Origin: Rheinheimera nanhaiensis E407-8 | GTDB taxonomy: Bacteria > Pseudomonadota > Gammaproteobacteria > Enterobacterales > Alteromonadaceae | Reading direction: 5' to 3' | Length of the DNA: 64,000 nucleotides | Assembly: GCF_000296695.1 (NCBI RefSeq) | Contig: NZ_BAFK01000006.1 | Coordinates: 124,001 to 188,000, forward strand | Shown: positions 25,152-34,462 of the stretch, one piece after another | How positions within the stretch are numbered: position 1 is the stretch's first letter | How the letters are laid out: every line of letters begins with the position of its first letter | Made by a program: the position numbers and the translations under genes | Notes under the pieces: model-generated | What the model saw: only the letters and a program-made list of their open reading frames with translations | What the model was told of the DNA's origin: nothing | Database searches by the model: none

Positions 25152-26066
25152 ATGAGTATTGAAAACAACGACACTGAACTTGATTGCGCGGTAGAGCAAG
25201 GCTGTGATGCGATTGAGCTTATTATTCAGCCGCGCGAGACCGATTTAGGCGACTTTAAGGTTAAGCGTTTGCTGCCAACGCGGGCGCGCAAAATGGTTGG
25301 CCCGTGGATTTTTTTCGACCATATGGGCCCGGCGCAGTTTGGCCCAGGCCAGGGTGTTAATGTCAGGCCGCATCCGCATATTAATCTGGCCACGGTGACT
25401 TACCTGTTTGACGGTGAAATTTTGCACCGTGACTCGTTAGGCAGTAAGCAGTGTATTCGCCCGGGCGATATTAACCTGATGGTTGCAGGCGCTGGCATTA
25501 CCCACTCTGAACGCGAGCGGCCTGAGGTTACCAACTCCGCTCATCGGTTGGATGGGCTACAACTGTGGCTAGCCCTGCCCGTTGCCGATGAAGAAATAGC
25601 GCCGGCGTTTTATCACTACCCCGCCAGTGAGATCCCGGCACTAAATGTATCAGGTGTGGCCGTGCGGGTACTGATTGGTGAGGCATACGGCGTGCGCTCA
25701 CCGGTGAAAACCTTTGCCAACACCTTGTATGTGGAGGCGCAGTTAAGGGCGGGCCAAACCTTAGTGCTGCCTGAGGCGCCAGAGCGCGCCCTATATCTGC
25801 TTTCGGGCAGTGTCAGCGCGAAAGACACCGAACTTAAACCGCACTGCATGGCCGTATTTAACGATACACCGAATGTCAGCGTGCGGGCCAATGCCGACAG
25901 TCGCCTGGCCATTATTGGTGGTGATAATGTTGGCCCACGCTTTATTAACTGGAATTTTATCTCCAGCCGCAAAGAGCGTATTGAACAGGCCCGGCAGGAC
26001 TGGGCCGCCGGTCGCTTTGCTAAAGTGGTTGATGATGAGGAGGAGTTTATTCCGCTACCGCCCTGA
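25152..26066 (+). CDS. Pirin family protein
   Basis: 304 residues from the ATG at 25152. Bicupin with the pirin metal-site region VRPHPHINLATVTYLFDGEI, LHRDSLG and GAGITHSERE (His, His, His, Glu ligands). Some pirins have quercetin 2,3-dioxygenase activity and others act as redox-linked regulators; the role here is unknown. The C-terminal part reads IIGGDNVGPRFINWNFISSR. Monocistronic between the tRNA and the convergent flgO-family genes, only 4 nt from the last of these. Confidence 0.92.
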   Translation: MSIENNDTELDCAVEQGCDAIELIIQPRETDLGDFKVKRLLPTRARKMVGPWIFFDHMGPAQFGPGQGVNVRPHPHINLATVTYLFDGEILHRDSLGSKQCIRPGDINLMVAGAGITHSERERPEVTNSAHRLDGLQLWLALPVADEEIAPAFYHYPASEIPALNVSGVAVRVLIGEAYGVRSPVKTFANTLYVEAQLRAGQTLVLPEAPERALYLLSGSVSAKDTELKPHCMAVFNDTPNVSVRANADSRLAIIGGDNVGPRFINWNFISSRKERIEQARQDWAAGRFAKVVDDEEEFIPLPP

Positions 26067-26070
26067 GTGG

Positions 26071-26688
26071 TCAGGGCGTTAACAAGTTAGCCTGGGCGGA
26101 TGCCAGTACAAACTGTGGGATATGGATCTGGGCACTGGCCAGCAGCGCTTTACTCTGCAGATTAACCACCCGGGCATTAACCACTACGCCGGCATTATCC
26201 TGTAGCATAGTGCCGGTGAGTACATAAGCAGCCCGCTGCTGTTTATCCAGGTAGGCGCCCCGGCTTAGCGCAATATCGCCCTGCGGAGTAACGCGAATAT
26301 GGCGGGCTACTTTAATATCTGCCACCACAACACCAAGACGATGCAGTTGAACAAATAAATGCTCAGCCAGCTGATTACCCAGTGCATTACTGTGTGCCAA
26401 CGCCGTGTCTAACTGCACAAAGGAGCTAATCGCAATTGGCTGTGACGGCGCCTGATATTGCATAGACTGCAGCAGCTGCAGGGCTAAATCGGCGGCGTAG
26501 TCACTCAGTGGTTTAGTTGGTTGCATCACGGCGGTATTTGGCGGTAAGTAATTGCCCGCTGCCACCTGAGTAAAGGGCTCAGCCTGTTGCTGACCGGCAC
26601 GGCCTGGCGCCTGTTGCTCAGCAAAAGGGCTAATAAGCTGACAGCCCGCTACCAGTAAACCTAAGCAAAAAACGCCTGCTATTCTCAT
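26071..26688 (-). CDS. FlgO-family outer-membrane lipoprotein, paralogue 3
   Basis: 205 residues from the ATG at 26688 (AGAGG five bases upstream). Lipobox LGLLVAGCQ (Cys about 15). FlgO domain across about 55-195: ISSFVQLDTALAHSNALGNQ, LAEHLFVQLHRLGVVVADIK, HIRVTPQGDIALSRGAY, VLTGTMLQDNAGVVVNARVV. FlgO with FlgP is needed for flagellar outer-membrane anchoring in Vibrio. This copy is separated from the second by about 70 nt and has a Gln-rich linker after the lipid-attachment Cys. Confidence 0.85.
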   Translation of the reverse strand: MRIAGVFCLGLLVAGCQLISPFAEQQAPGRAGQQQAEPFTQVAAGNYLPPNTAVMQPTKPLSDYAADLALQLLQSMQYQAPSQPIAISSFVQLDTALAHSNALGNQLAEHLFVQLHRLGVVVADIKVARHIRVTPQGDIALSRGAYLDKQQRAAYVLTGTMLQDNAGVVVNARVVNLQSKALLASAQIHIPQFVLASAQANLLTP

Positions 26689-26759
26689 TGTTACCTCTGC
26701 CATTAACATGTTATGTCTGCATATCGGCAGCGGCTGATCGTTCTTGAGCCAAGCGTGGT

Positions 26760-27392
26760 TTAACCTTGTTTTAATTGTAATTTGTCATGTCCGGTATTGC
26801 TAAGCACAGCGGTTACAACCTGCTGAGGCACAAAAGTGCGCGCCGCTGCTACCACCTGCTTACTGTCAATACGTATTAAGCGGGCATTAACCAGTACACC
26901 TTGTTTGTGGGCAGTAAGGGTGCCAGTTACTACAAAGCGGATCGGCTGGCTGCTGCTTAGCTCAGTGAAGTCCCGGCTTAGCGCAAAATCGCCACTGGGC
27001 GTTACGCGGATATAGTCTGTTACTTTGTAATCCAGCACTGCTACGCCAAACTTATGTAAATCATACATAATGGCTTCACTTAAATGATTACTCAGCACAG
27101 TGCCCTGATCCAGCGCCGTGTCGACGTAAGCAAAATCAGTCACACCCACCATGCCGCCTTCCTGCGCCGAGCGGTGATTCGACATCAGCTCGTGCACTAA
27201 TACGCGGGAATACTCATTAATCGTCAGCAGCGGCAAGGGTTCATTGGCTGCATGCTGTGACTTCAATGCAAAGGCATCTGTCACACCAGCGCGGCTGTTT
27301 TCGTCAGATGCTACTACAGCGCCGGTGGGCGCATAATGCTGGACACAGGCTGTCAGCAACAGTGCAGCCAATAGCAAAGGGATCATTTTCAT
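26760..27392 (-). CDS. FlgO-family outer-membrane lipoprotein, paralogue 2
   Basis: 210 residues, lipobox AALLLTACVQ (Cys about 16). FlgO domain pattern: VGVTDFAYVDTALDQGTVLS, LSEAIMYDLHKFGVAVLDYK, IRVTPSGDFALSRDFTELS, FVVTGTLTAHKQGVLVNARL. Of the three copies this one has the fullest linker region before the domain (LPLLTINEYSRVLVHELMSN), and paralogue 3 is the nearest to it. Its ATG overlaps the stop of paralogue 1 (ATGA). Confidence 0.87.
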   Translation of the reverse strand: MKMIPLLLAALLLTACVQHYAPTGAVVASDENSRAGVTDAFALKSQHAANEPLPLLTINEYSRVLVHELMSNHRSAQEGGMVGVTDFAYVDTALDQGTVLSNHLSEAIMYDLHKFGVAVLDYKVTDYIRVTPSGDFALSRDFTELSSSQPIRFVVTGTLTAHKQGVLVNARLIRIDSKQVVAAARTFVPQQVVTAVLSNTGHDKLQLKQG

Positions 27393-27991
27393 TCGATTTC
27401 TCCTGACTTACTGCGCCGGTATAAGGTATCGCCGCGCTTATCAACCTGCTGCTTTGGCCACAACACATTGGCGGGCACATAACCGCTGGCAGCAGCAAGC
27501 ACCTGTTTATTCTGCAGCCGGATAAGCCGCACATTCACCAGCCAACCGTCATCCATCTGGGTGTAAGTGCCGGTAAGCAGGGTATCGGCATCAGAAGCAG
27601 GATCTATAGCGTCCAGTTGTCTGGACAGTGCCTGCTCGTGATCTGCCGTCAACAACACGTTATTCCGCAGCCGGTAATCGTATACGGTAAGGCCGTGCTG
27701 CCTGGCGTGCACCAGCATATTCTCAGCCAGCTGATTAGCCAATTGCCGCTCAGTGCTGTCAGTGTGCGTAAGGCTTAGGCTGTTCACCGGCAAAAACGAC
27801 GCTACGGCCACACCTTCGGCACGGCCGCGCTGTGCTTCAAGCTGCATAAACAACTGCTCAGATAACTGTGTGGTGTAATGGTGTAACGAGTAGGTGCTAA
27901 GCGCTGTCGGCGCCTGCTGTACCACCGGCCTTACCTGATGTGTACAGGCGCTGAGTAACCCCAGCACCAGTAACCAAAGCATGGCTTTCAT
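27389..27991 (-). CDS. FlgO-family outer-membrane lipoprotein, paralogue 1
   Basis: 200 residues from the ATG at 27991 (AGAGG six bases upstream). Lipobox LGLLSACT (Cys about 16). FlgO domain pattern is more divergent: VAVASFLPVNSLSLTHTDST, NQLAENMLVHARQHGLTVYD, YRLRNNVLLTADHEQALSRQ, LLTGTYTQMDDGWLVNVRLI, RLQNKQVLAAASGYVP. First gene of the trio, directly behind a sigma-54 element. Which of the three is the true FlgO counterpart cannot be settled by eye. Confidence 0.85.
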   Translation of the reverse strand: MKAMLWLLVLGLLSACTHQVRPVVQQAPTALSTYSLHHYTTQLSEQLFMQLEAQRGRAEGVAVASFLPVNSLSLTHTDSTERQLANQLAENMLVHARQHGLTVYDYRLRNNVLLTADHEQALSRQLDAIDPASDADTLLTGTYTQMDDGWLVNVRLIRLQNKQVLAAASGYVPANVLWPKQQVDKRGDTLYRRSKSGEIE

Positions 27992-28032
27992 ATGCAACCT
28001 CTGCGTGCAAGCTATTAATAACGCTAATCAGC

Positions 28033-28048
28033 TGCAAAATACAGGCCA
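28033..28048 (-). promoter_or_regulatory. Sigma-54 promoter of the flgO-family operon
   Basis: Minus-strand TGGCCTGTATTTTGCA: GG and GC 10 nt apart, almost the same core as the flgB promoter. Forty-odd bases upstream of the first ATG, and overlapping the hairpin that follows thyA. Confidence 0.78.
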
Positions 28049-28064
28049 AAACAGATGCTGGCCT
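28043..28064 (-). terminator. Possible terminator of thyA
   Basis: AGGCCA (28043-28048) and TGGCCT (28059-28064) form a 6-bp stem with a 10-nt loop; the minus strand then reads GTATTTT. Weak as a terminator. Its 3' arm is also the -24 element of the flgO promoter. Confidence 0.4.
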
Positions 28065-28071
28065 TTTGACG

Positions 28072-28905
28072 CTATATCGCCACCGGCGCTTTAATATGCG
28101 GGTGCGCCTGATAATTCAGCAAGGTAAAGTCTTCATAGGTAAAGCTGAAAATATCTTTTACCGCCGGATTTAACTGCATTTGTGGTAGCGGATAAGGTGT
28201 ACGTGCCAACTGAGTATTTACTTGCTCAAGGTGGTTTAAATACAAATGCGCATCGCCAAAGGTGTGCACAAAGTCACCAGGCGCTAAGTCACACACCTGG
28301 GCCACCATCAGGGTTAACAGTGCATAGCTGGCAATGTTAAACGGCACGCCTAAGAAAATGTCGGCGCTGCGCTGGTACAGCTGACAGGATAATTTGCCAT
28401 CGTTGACATAAAACTGGAACAGCGTATGACAAGGTGGCAGTGCTTGTTTGCCTAAAGCCGCGTTGTCGCGCGGTGACATTGAGGTGTCAGGCAGCAGTGC
28501 CGGGTTCCAGGCGCTGACGATTAAGCGGCGCGAGTCCGGTGTGCGTTTAATGTCGCTGATAAGCTGGCTTATCTGGTCTATCACGCGGCCATCCGCTGCT
28601 TGCCAGCTGCGCCATTGGGCGCCATACACCGGGCCTAAGTCACCGTCTGCGGTGGCCCACTCATCCCAAATCGACACGCCGTTGTCTTTTAAATAACCAA
28701 TATTGGTGTCACCTTTTAAAAACCATAGCAGCTCATGAATAATAGAGCGCATATGGCACTTTTTCGTCGTCACCAGCGGAAAGCCCTGCTGCAGGTTAAA
28801 GCGCATCTGATAACCAAAGACGCTGATGGTGCCGGTGCCGGTGCGGTCCGTTTTTTTGTGGCCATGCTCCAGCACATGACGCATTAAATCCAGATATTGC
28901 TGCAT
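28072..28905 (-). CDS. thyA: Thymidylate synthase
   Basis: 277 residues. Converts dUMP to dTMP with methylene-tetrahydrofolate. Motifs: [40 protein letters not shown], catalytic Cys in [31 protein letters not shown] and [12 protein letters not shown]. Thirteen residues longer than E. coli ThyA, mainly from an insert (about 145-160, [14 protein letters not shown]) before the catalytic Cys. Two bases after lgt, as in E. coli. Confidence 0.97.
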   Translation of the reverse strand: MQQYLDLMRHVLEHGHKKTDRTGTGTISVFGYQMRFNLQQGFPLVTTKKCHMRSIIHELLWFLKGDTNIGYLKDNGVSIWDEWATADGDLGPVYGAQWRSWQAADGRVIDQISQLISDIKRTPDSRRLIVSAWNPALLPDTSMSPRDNAALGKQALPPCHTLFQFYVNDGKLSCQLYQRSADIFLGVPFNIASYALLTLMVAQVCDLAPGDFVHTFGDAHLYLNHLEQVNTQLARTPYPLPQMQLNPAVKDIFSFTYEDFTLLNYQAHPHIKAPVAI

Positions 28906-28907
28906 GC

Positions 28908-29738
28908 TCAGGCTCTCTGTTTGTTCTGTTTGTTTTGCTTAGCGGCCTGCTGCCGGGTTAGGTTGGCATAAATAATCAGGCCGATACCGGCAATAATCAT
29001 TGGCAGCGATAACCACTGTCCCATCGACATGCCAGCGGATAACAGGCCCAGATGGGCATCAGGTTCACGATAAAATTCAACAAAAAAACGGGCACTGCCA
29101 TAACCGGCTAAAAATAACCCGCCCAGGCTGCCAGCCGGTGGGTTAAAGCGGCGGTACAGCATAATTAATGCAAACAGTACTATGCCCTCCAGGGCAAACT
29201 CATACAGTTGTGACGGGTGGCGCGGCAAAGGCCCGGCGCCGGGAAACAGCACTGCCCAGGGCACATCCGTTGGCCGGCCCCACAGCTCAGCATTAATAAA
29301 ATTACCCAGCCGCCCGGCAGCCAGACCCAAGGGGATTAACGGCGCCACAAAATCACCCAGCACCAGATAGGCCTTGTTATTGCGTTTGGCAAACCAGGCC
29401 ATCGCCAACAACACTCCCAGCAAGCCGCCATGAAATGACATGCCACCGGTCCAGATTTTAACTAAATACAAAGGCTCAGCTAAAAACAGCTCAAACTGAT
29501 AAAACAGCACATAACCAAGGCGCCCGCCTAAAATTACGCCTAAAAAACCGACAAATAACAGATCGCTGACTTGCTGCTCTGTCCAACCAGAGCCGGGCTT
29601 TTTCGCCGCCCGGTTAGCTAAAAACCAGGCCAGAGCAAAAGCAATCAGATACATCAGACCATACCAGCGCAAACTGACCGGCCCCAGCGAGAAAATCACC
29701 GGGTCAATTTGTGGAAAGGTTATATAAGCAGCAGACAT
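28908..29738 (-). CDS. lgt: Phosphatidylglycerol--prolipoprotein diacylglyceryl transferase
   Basis: 276 residues, about seven membrane helices. Motifs: [15 protein letters not shown] (essential His) and the family signature [20 protein letters not shown]. Adds diacylglycerol to the lipobox Cys of prolipoproteins, including the many encoded in this window. A basic Gln/Asn/Lys tail follows the last helix. Between the TauE/SafE gene and thyA. Confidence 0.97.
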   Translation of the reverse strand: MSAAYITFPQIDPVIFSLGPVSLRWYGLMYLIAFALAWFLANRAAKKPGSGWTEQQVSDLLFVGFLGVILGGRLGYVLFYQFELFLAEPLYLVKIWTGGMSFHGGLLGVLLAMAWFAKRNNKAYLVLGDFVAPLIPLGLAAGRLGNFINAELWGRPTDVPWAVLFPGAGPLPRHPSQLYEFALEGIVLFALIMLYRRFNPPAGSLGGLFLAGYGSARFFVEFYREPDAHLGLLSAGMSMGQWLSLPMIIAGIGLIIYANLTRQQAAKQNKQNKQRA

Positions 29739-29746
29739 AATTTCCC

Positions 29747-30541
29747 TTAACTTAGAATCATTCTGGCACCCACCAGCAACAGGAAGACACCAAATACCCG
29801 TTTAATCATCAGCACTGGCAGACGCTGCGCCAGCTTAGCGCCAACAGGCGCGGTAAATACCGACGTAGACACTATACCCAGCAGCGCCGGCAGGTAAATG
29901 TAACCAATAAAGCCATCGGACAGCTGATAATGCTGCCAGCCGGCGATAACATAACCCAAGGTGCCAAACACCGCTATGGCAATACCACTGGCTGCTGCAC
30001 AGCCAATAGCCCGGCGCATATCAACAGAGAAATAGTTCAGCACCGGCACAAAGAGCGCGCCGCCGCCAATACCAAGCAAACTGGCCAGGCCGCCAAGCAA
30101 AGCCGATACTGCTGCCAGTATTGGACCTTTGGGCAAGCTTCTTTTACCCACTGCACTGCGTGAGCCCAACATACGCAGCGCCAACAACAGCACAGCGGCG
30201 CCAAAAATATCTTTAAGTAAAGCCCCGCTGATATGGTGCGCCAGATAGCCAACACACCAGGCGCCGATAGCTGCACCTAACATAACCGCTCCGGCAATAG
30301 ACCAGGGCACATTACCCCAACGATGATGCGCGTATACCGACGAAGTAGCCGTAATAATGATAGAGGCCAGCGAGGTGGCAATAGCGATTAAGATGGCTTG
30401 CTCTGCGGGCACTATATTAAACAGCGGCAGTAATATCACCAGCGCCGGCACAACCACCAGGCCGCCACCAATACCCAGCAAACCGGCCAAAAAGCCAACC
30501 AGGGCACCTAAAATAAGGGTTATAGCGATAATGCTAAGCAC
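29747..30541 (-). CDS. TauE/SafE family anion exporter
   Basis: 264 residues, about eight hydrophobic segments. N-terminal [20 protein letters not shown] and its internal counterpart [20 protein letters not shown] are the repeated signature of the TauE/SafE (DUF81) family. These move sulfite, sulfoacetate or related anions across the inner membrane; the substrate here is unknown. Inserted between ptsP and lgt, as in several Alteromonadales and Vibrio genomes. Confidence 0.9.
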   Translation of the reverse strand: MLSIIAITLILGALVGFLAGLLGIGGGLVVVPALVILLPLFNIVPAEQAILIAIATSLASIIITATSSVYAHHRWGNVPWSIAGAVMLGAAIGAWCVGYLAHHISGALLKDIFGAAVLLLALRMLGSRSAVGKRSLPKGPILAAVSALLGGLASLLGIGGGALFVPVLNYFSVDMRRAIGCAAASGIAIAVFGTLGYVIAGWQHYQLSDGFIGYIYLPALLGIVSTSVFTAPVGAKLAQRLPVLMIKRVFGVFLLLVGARMILS

Positions 30542-30603
30542 AAAGTTCTCGTTATAGGTTCAGGCCACGCAGTATAACAGCTGCTGGCAAACCAGACAGC
30601 CCG

Positions 30604-32862
30604 TTATGCACGTAATTGGCTCAGAAGTTGTTTTTGCTCTAAAAAGCGCTGCGTGGTTAACCGTACCTGACGCGCAGACTGGCACGATAACACCTCGGGC
30701 AACAATAGTGCCAGCTCAGACATTTCTACCCGGCGCAGCAACCATTTTATTTTCGCCAGGTTACTGCTGTTCATACTAAAACTGTTGTAGCCCATCGCCG
30801 CCAGCAACAATACACCAGAGGGCTCCCCCGCCAGCTCGCCACACACACTAATGGGAAACTGCAGAGCCTGCGCCTGCTGTGCCAACTGATGCAGTGCTCT
30901 GAGTACCGCCGGATGCATAGCGTCATACAAACCGGCAACCCTGGGGTTGTTGCGATCGACGGCCAGCAAATACTGGGTTAAGTCGTTAGTGCCGATTGAA
31001 CAAAAATCCACCTTCAGTGCCAGCTCAGGTAACTGATACATGATGGATGGCACTTCAATCATCACCCCCACTTTGGGCTTTGGCATCTCTATCGCCAGCT
31101 CGTCGCTGACTTCAAAACAGGCTTGCTTAATCAGCCGTACCGATTCATCGACTTCCGCCAAATCGGCAATCATCGGCAGTAAAATATGCAGATTATCCAG
31201 CGCCAGATTGGCTTTTAACATGGCACGGATTTGCACCAGAAAAATCTCCGGATGATCCAAGGTTAAACGGATACCACGCCAGCCCAAAAACGGGTTTTCT
31301 TCCACAATGCTAAAATACGGCAGTGCTTTATCACCGCCGACATCCAGCGTACGCATAATCACCGGTTTATCCGGATAGCTTTCCAACACACGCCGGTACA
31401 GGCTTATTTGCTCCTGCTCGGTGGGAAAGCGGCTACGCATAATAAATGGAAACTCGGTGCGGTACAGGCCGACACCGCCGGTATATTTCGGATCGGTGGT
31501 TTCCAGCTCTATTGCCAGGCCTGAGTTAACCATCAGGCTGAAGTGAGCACCACAGGCTGATTGCGATGGCAAGGCAATTTCAGCCTGATAACGGGCACTG
31601 AGGGCCGCATCTTCACTTATAAGCCGCTGATATTCCTGACAGATGGCCTCAACCGGCGACAACAAAATATGGCCCTGATAGCCATCAACAATTAAGCGCT
31701 GGCCCTGCCAGTGCAGCAGTGGCAACTCATTGACGCCCATCACAGCTGGGATACCCAGCGCCCGCGCCATAATAGCCGCATGCGAGTTAACCGAGCCTTT
31801 TAACGACACTATCGCCACCAGCTGTTCACGGGGCACTTCCGCCAGCATGGTCGCCGTCACGTTATCGGCCACCAGTACCACTTTTTCCGGCAGCTTAATT
31901 TTACGCTGTTCAGTATCCAGCAAGTTGTTCAATACCCGCTGGCCCAGATCGCGGATATCGGTACCGCGCTCACGTAAATAAGCATCGTCCATATCATCAA
32001 ACTGGCGGGCAAACTTCTCCACCACCCGCTTTAACGCACTTTTGGCACACCAGCCCTCGGCAATCTGCTGCTCAATTTCGCGGCCTAAACTGGCCGCATC
32101 CAGCAATTGGTGGTACACATCGAAAATGGCCAGCGCATCGGCAGGCAAATGCCCGCTCATCCGCTCCGCTAAACGGTTAAACTCGGCTTTGGTGATCTTG
32201 ACCGCGCGGTAAAAATGCGCCAGCTCTTTTTCTGCATCATCAGCGCGTTTTAATGAGATGGCGTTAAAATCATTGGCTGGTTCAAGCACCACGGCTTCAC
32301 CAATGGCAATACCCGGCGCGCCGGGTAAGCCCTGCAGCTGACCAGTCTGGTTTTGGCTGGGACTACTTTCACTGGCTGCCTGACGCATCTCGGCGTTAGC
32401 CAGCACTGATGCCAACTGAGCCCCCAGGGTCACTAAAAACGATTCTTCATCTTCATTAAACACCCGATCGGCCGCTTGCTGAATGGTTAATACCCCCAGC
32501 ACTTTACGGTGGTGAATAATGGGACAACCTAAAAAGGCTGAGAAGCGGTCCTCACTGACTTCAGGGGTGACTTTAAAACGGGGGTGCAGATGGGCTTTGG
32601 CCAGGTTAATCGGCTCTTCACGCTGGCCCACCCAACCAATCAGGCCTTCAGAGAAACCAATGGCGACTTTACCGACAGCTTCAGGGTTTAGCCCATCGGT
32701 GGCCATCAGCATAAAATGCTGCTGTGAATAGTCAGCCAGATACACTGAGCAACACTCGGTTGCCAGTGCCTGTTTTACACTACTCACTAAGCCAGCTAAC
32801 GCATTATGCAGCACTGGCTCTTGTGCTACGTCCTGAACAATTCGCCTTAACTGGCCTAACAT
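30604..32862 (-). CDS. ptsP: Phosphoenolpyruvate-protein phosphotransferase PtsP (EI-Ntr)
   Basis: 752 residues. N-terminal GAF domain (about 1-165), PEP-utilising N domain, the phosphohistidine loop GSVNSHAAIMARALGIPAVM, and a TIM barrel with GGVGLYRTEFPFIMRSRFP and SFCSIGTNDLTQYLLAVDRN-type core (CSIGTNDLTQYLLAVDRNN). EI-Ntr passes phosphate from PEP to NPr and EIIA-Ntr, linking nitrogen and potassium status to regulation. The gene follows rppH by about 44 nt, as in E. coli. Confidence 0.96.
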   Translation of the reverse strand: MLGQLRRIVQDVAQEPVLHNALAGLVSSVKQALATECCSVYLADYSQQHFMLMATDGLNPEAVGKVAIGFSEGLIGWVGQREEPINLAKAHLHPRFKVTPEVSEDRFSAFLGCPIIHHRKVLGVLTIQQAADRVFNEDEESFLVTLGAQLASVLANAEMRQAASESSPSQNQTGQLQGLPGAPGIAIGEAVVLEPANDFNAISLKRADDAEKELAHFYRAVKITKAEFNRLAERMSGHLPADALAIFDVYHQLLDAASLGREIEQQIAEGWCAKSALKRVVEKFARQFDDMDDAYLRERGTDIRDLGQRVLNNLLDTEQRKIKLPEKVVLVADNVTATMLAEVPREQLVAIVSLKGSVNSHAAIMARALGIPAVMGVNELPLLHWQGQRLIVDGYQGHILLSPVEAICQEYQRLISEDAALSARYQAEIALPSQSACGAHFSLMVNSGLAIELETTDPKYTGGVGLYRTEFPFIMRSRFPTEQEQISLYRRVLESYPDKPVIMRTLDVGGDKALPYFSIVEENPFLGWRGIRLTLDHPEIFLVQIRAMLKANLALDNLHILLPMIADLAEVDESVRLIKQACFEVSDELAIEMPKPKVGVMIEVPSIMYQLPELALKVDFCSIGTNDLTQYLLAVDRNNPRVAGLYDAMHPAVLRALHQLAQQAQALQFPISVCGELAGEPSGVLLLAAMGYNSFSMNSSNLAKIKWLLRRVEMSELALLLPEVLSCQSARQVRLTTQRFLEQKQLLSQLRA

Positions 32863-32905
32863 AAGAGCCTCATTATCAGTTTAGCTAATTGCCTAAGCTG
32901 TTGTT

Positions 32906-33409
32906 CTAAACTTTCTTTTTCCCTTCACGGCGGATAAACGGCAAAGCGACTGGGGCAAACTCTTTCATGACTTTCCGGTAAACTTCGCGCTTAAACGCAA
33001 CCACCTGCCGTACCGGATACCAGTAGCTGACCCAGCGCCAGCTATCAAACTCCGGGTGAGTGGTTTTTAATAAGTTTACATCTTCATCAGCACAGGTCAG
33101 CCGCAACAAAAACCACTTTTGCTTCTGGCCAATACACACCGGGTTGCTGTCTTTGCGGATCAAACGTTTAGGTAACTTATACCTTAACCAGTGCTTAGTC
33201 GTGGCAATAATTTCCACGTCTGCAGCGGTCAGGCCAACCTCTTCGTGTAACTCGCGGTACATGGCTTGCTCTGGTGTTTCACCATCGTCAATGCCACCCT
33301 GTGGATATTGCCAGGAATGCTGACCATATCGTTTTGCCCAAAACACCTGTCCCTGGTGGTTACAAATCACTATGCCGACATTGGCGCGAAACCCTTCGGC
33401 ATCGATCAC
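32906..33409 (-). CDS. rppH: RNA pyrophosphohydrolase RppH
   Basis: 167 residues with a GTG start at 33409, chosen because the product then begins [17 protein letters not shown] like E. coli RppH and AGAGG lies just upstream. The Nudix box is complete: [20 protein letters not shown] followed by VGL. Removes pyrophosphate from the 5' end of mRNA, opening it to RNase E. Divergent from mutH. Confidence 0.96.
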   Translation of the reverse strand: MIDAEGFRANVGIVICNHQGQVFWAKRYGQHSWQYPQGGIDDGETPEQAMYRELHEEVGLTAADVEIIATTKHWLRYKLPKRLIRKDSNPVCIGQKQKWFLLRLTCADEDVNLLKTTHPEFDSWRWVSYWYPVRQVVAFKREVYRKVMKEFAPVALPFIRREGKKKV

Positions 33410-33790
33410 ACAAACCTCTGGCGGATCTTAAAACACTAATGACAAAGATTCTTTCATAAAGTAGAAGCTTCGGCAAACGGTATTTTCAGCACACCTTGTA
33501 CAGACTTATCCACAATCAACATTAAACATCGACAATTAATGTGCACTTTTTCACAGACTCTGTGAGTAAAACTGTTTATAAGCACAGGTTAAACACTGTA
33601 TAACTGTTAAGGCAGCAGCGCAGCAAGGCAAGCATTAAAAATAAAAACATTTAACATCAATGCCTTAATCGTAATACGCTGATTGCAATCTGCTTTTTTT
33701 ACTGTGCGTAAGTTAGTTTGCTTCGTTTTTAAGCAGCCAATTGGGAAAAAAAATGCTAGCGTAATCCAACCCAGCCAGAAGATACTGATT
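33410..33790. other. Intergenic region rppH/mutH, 381 nt
   Basis: No gene of credible length or ribosome site. It must hold the promoters of both divergent genes. A single perfect DnaA-box consensus, TTATCCACA, is at 33506-33514. The rest is AT-rich without inverted repeats that I can defend. Confidence 0.4.
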
Positions 33791-34462
33791 ATGGTGTTAG
33801 TACCCACTTCGGTTACCGAATTACAACAGCGTGCCCAGGCATTGGCCGGGTTAACCTTAGGCCAGCTGGCAGCGCAATTGCAGCTGCCGGTGCCGGCGAA
33901 TTTGCAAAAGGATAAAGGCTGGGTTGGCCAGTTATTAGAGCAGGCTTTGGGTGCCAGTGCCGGCGCTAAAGCACTGCCAGATTTCCCGCAACTGGGCGTC
34001 GAGCTTAAAACCCTGCCAATAGACCGCCATGGCAAACCACTGGAAAGCACCTATGTCTGTGTAGCCGCGTTAACCGGAGTGGCTGGCCTACATTGGCAAC
34101 AGTCCTGGGTGTGTCAAAAATTGCGGCATGTCTTGTGGGTGCCCATCCTGGCCGAGCGCACTATTCCTTTAGCAGAGCGGATGATCGCAACGCCTTTTTT
34201 GTGGCAGCCCGATGCGGCGCAGCAGCAAGCGCTGCAGCAGGATTGGGAAGAGTTGATGGAGCAAATTACCTTAGGTGGCATTGATAACATCAGGGGTAGC
34301 CAGGGCAAAATTTTGCAGCTGCGCCCCAAGGCCGCCAACAGCAAAGCCTTAACCGATGCGATTGGTGCTCAGGGCGAGCCGATTAAAACCTTGCCGCGGG
34401 GCTTTTATTTAAAAGCCAGCTTTACTGCCGCTCTGTTAGCACGGCAGTTTCAACTGGGTTAG
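33791..34462 (+). CDS. mutH: DNA mismatch repair endonuclease MutH
   Basis: 223 residues from the ATG at 33791. Catalytic DxxxExK-type core visible in [14 protein letters not shown] (Asp, Glu, Lys), plus [14 protein letters not shown] and a C-terminal [14 protein letters not shown]. Nicks the unmethylated GATC strand after MutS/MutL activation. Its presence implies Dam methylation and places the organism among MutH-bearing gammaproteobacteria. Confidence 0.96.
   Translation: MVLVPTSVTELQQRAQALAGLTLGQLAAQLQLPVPANLQKDKGWVGQLLEQALGASAGAKALPDFPQLGVELKTLPIDRHGKPLESTYVCVAALTGVAGLHWQQSWVCQKLRHVLWVPILAERTIPLAERMIATPFLWQPDAAQQQALQQDWEELMEQITLGGIDNIRGSQGKILQLRPKAANSKALTDAIGAQGEPIKTLPRGFYLKASFTAALLARQFQLG

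Noticed and set aside
24977-25152. Genomic island attachment at tRNA-Arg(CCT)
   Set aside because: No integrase, no duplicated tRNA 3' end; flanking genes are core.
33506-33514. Replication origin from a DnaA box
   Set aside because: Only one box, no AT-rich repeats and no dnaA/dnaN/gidA neighbourhood.
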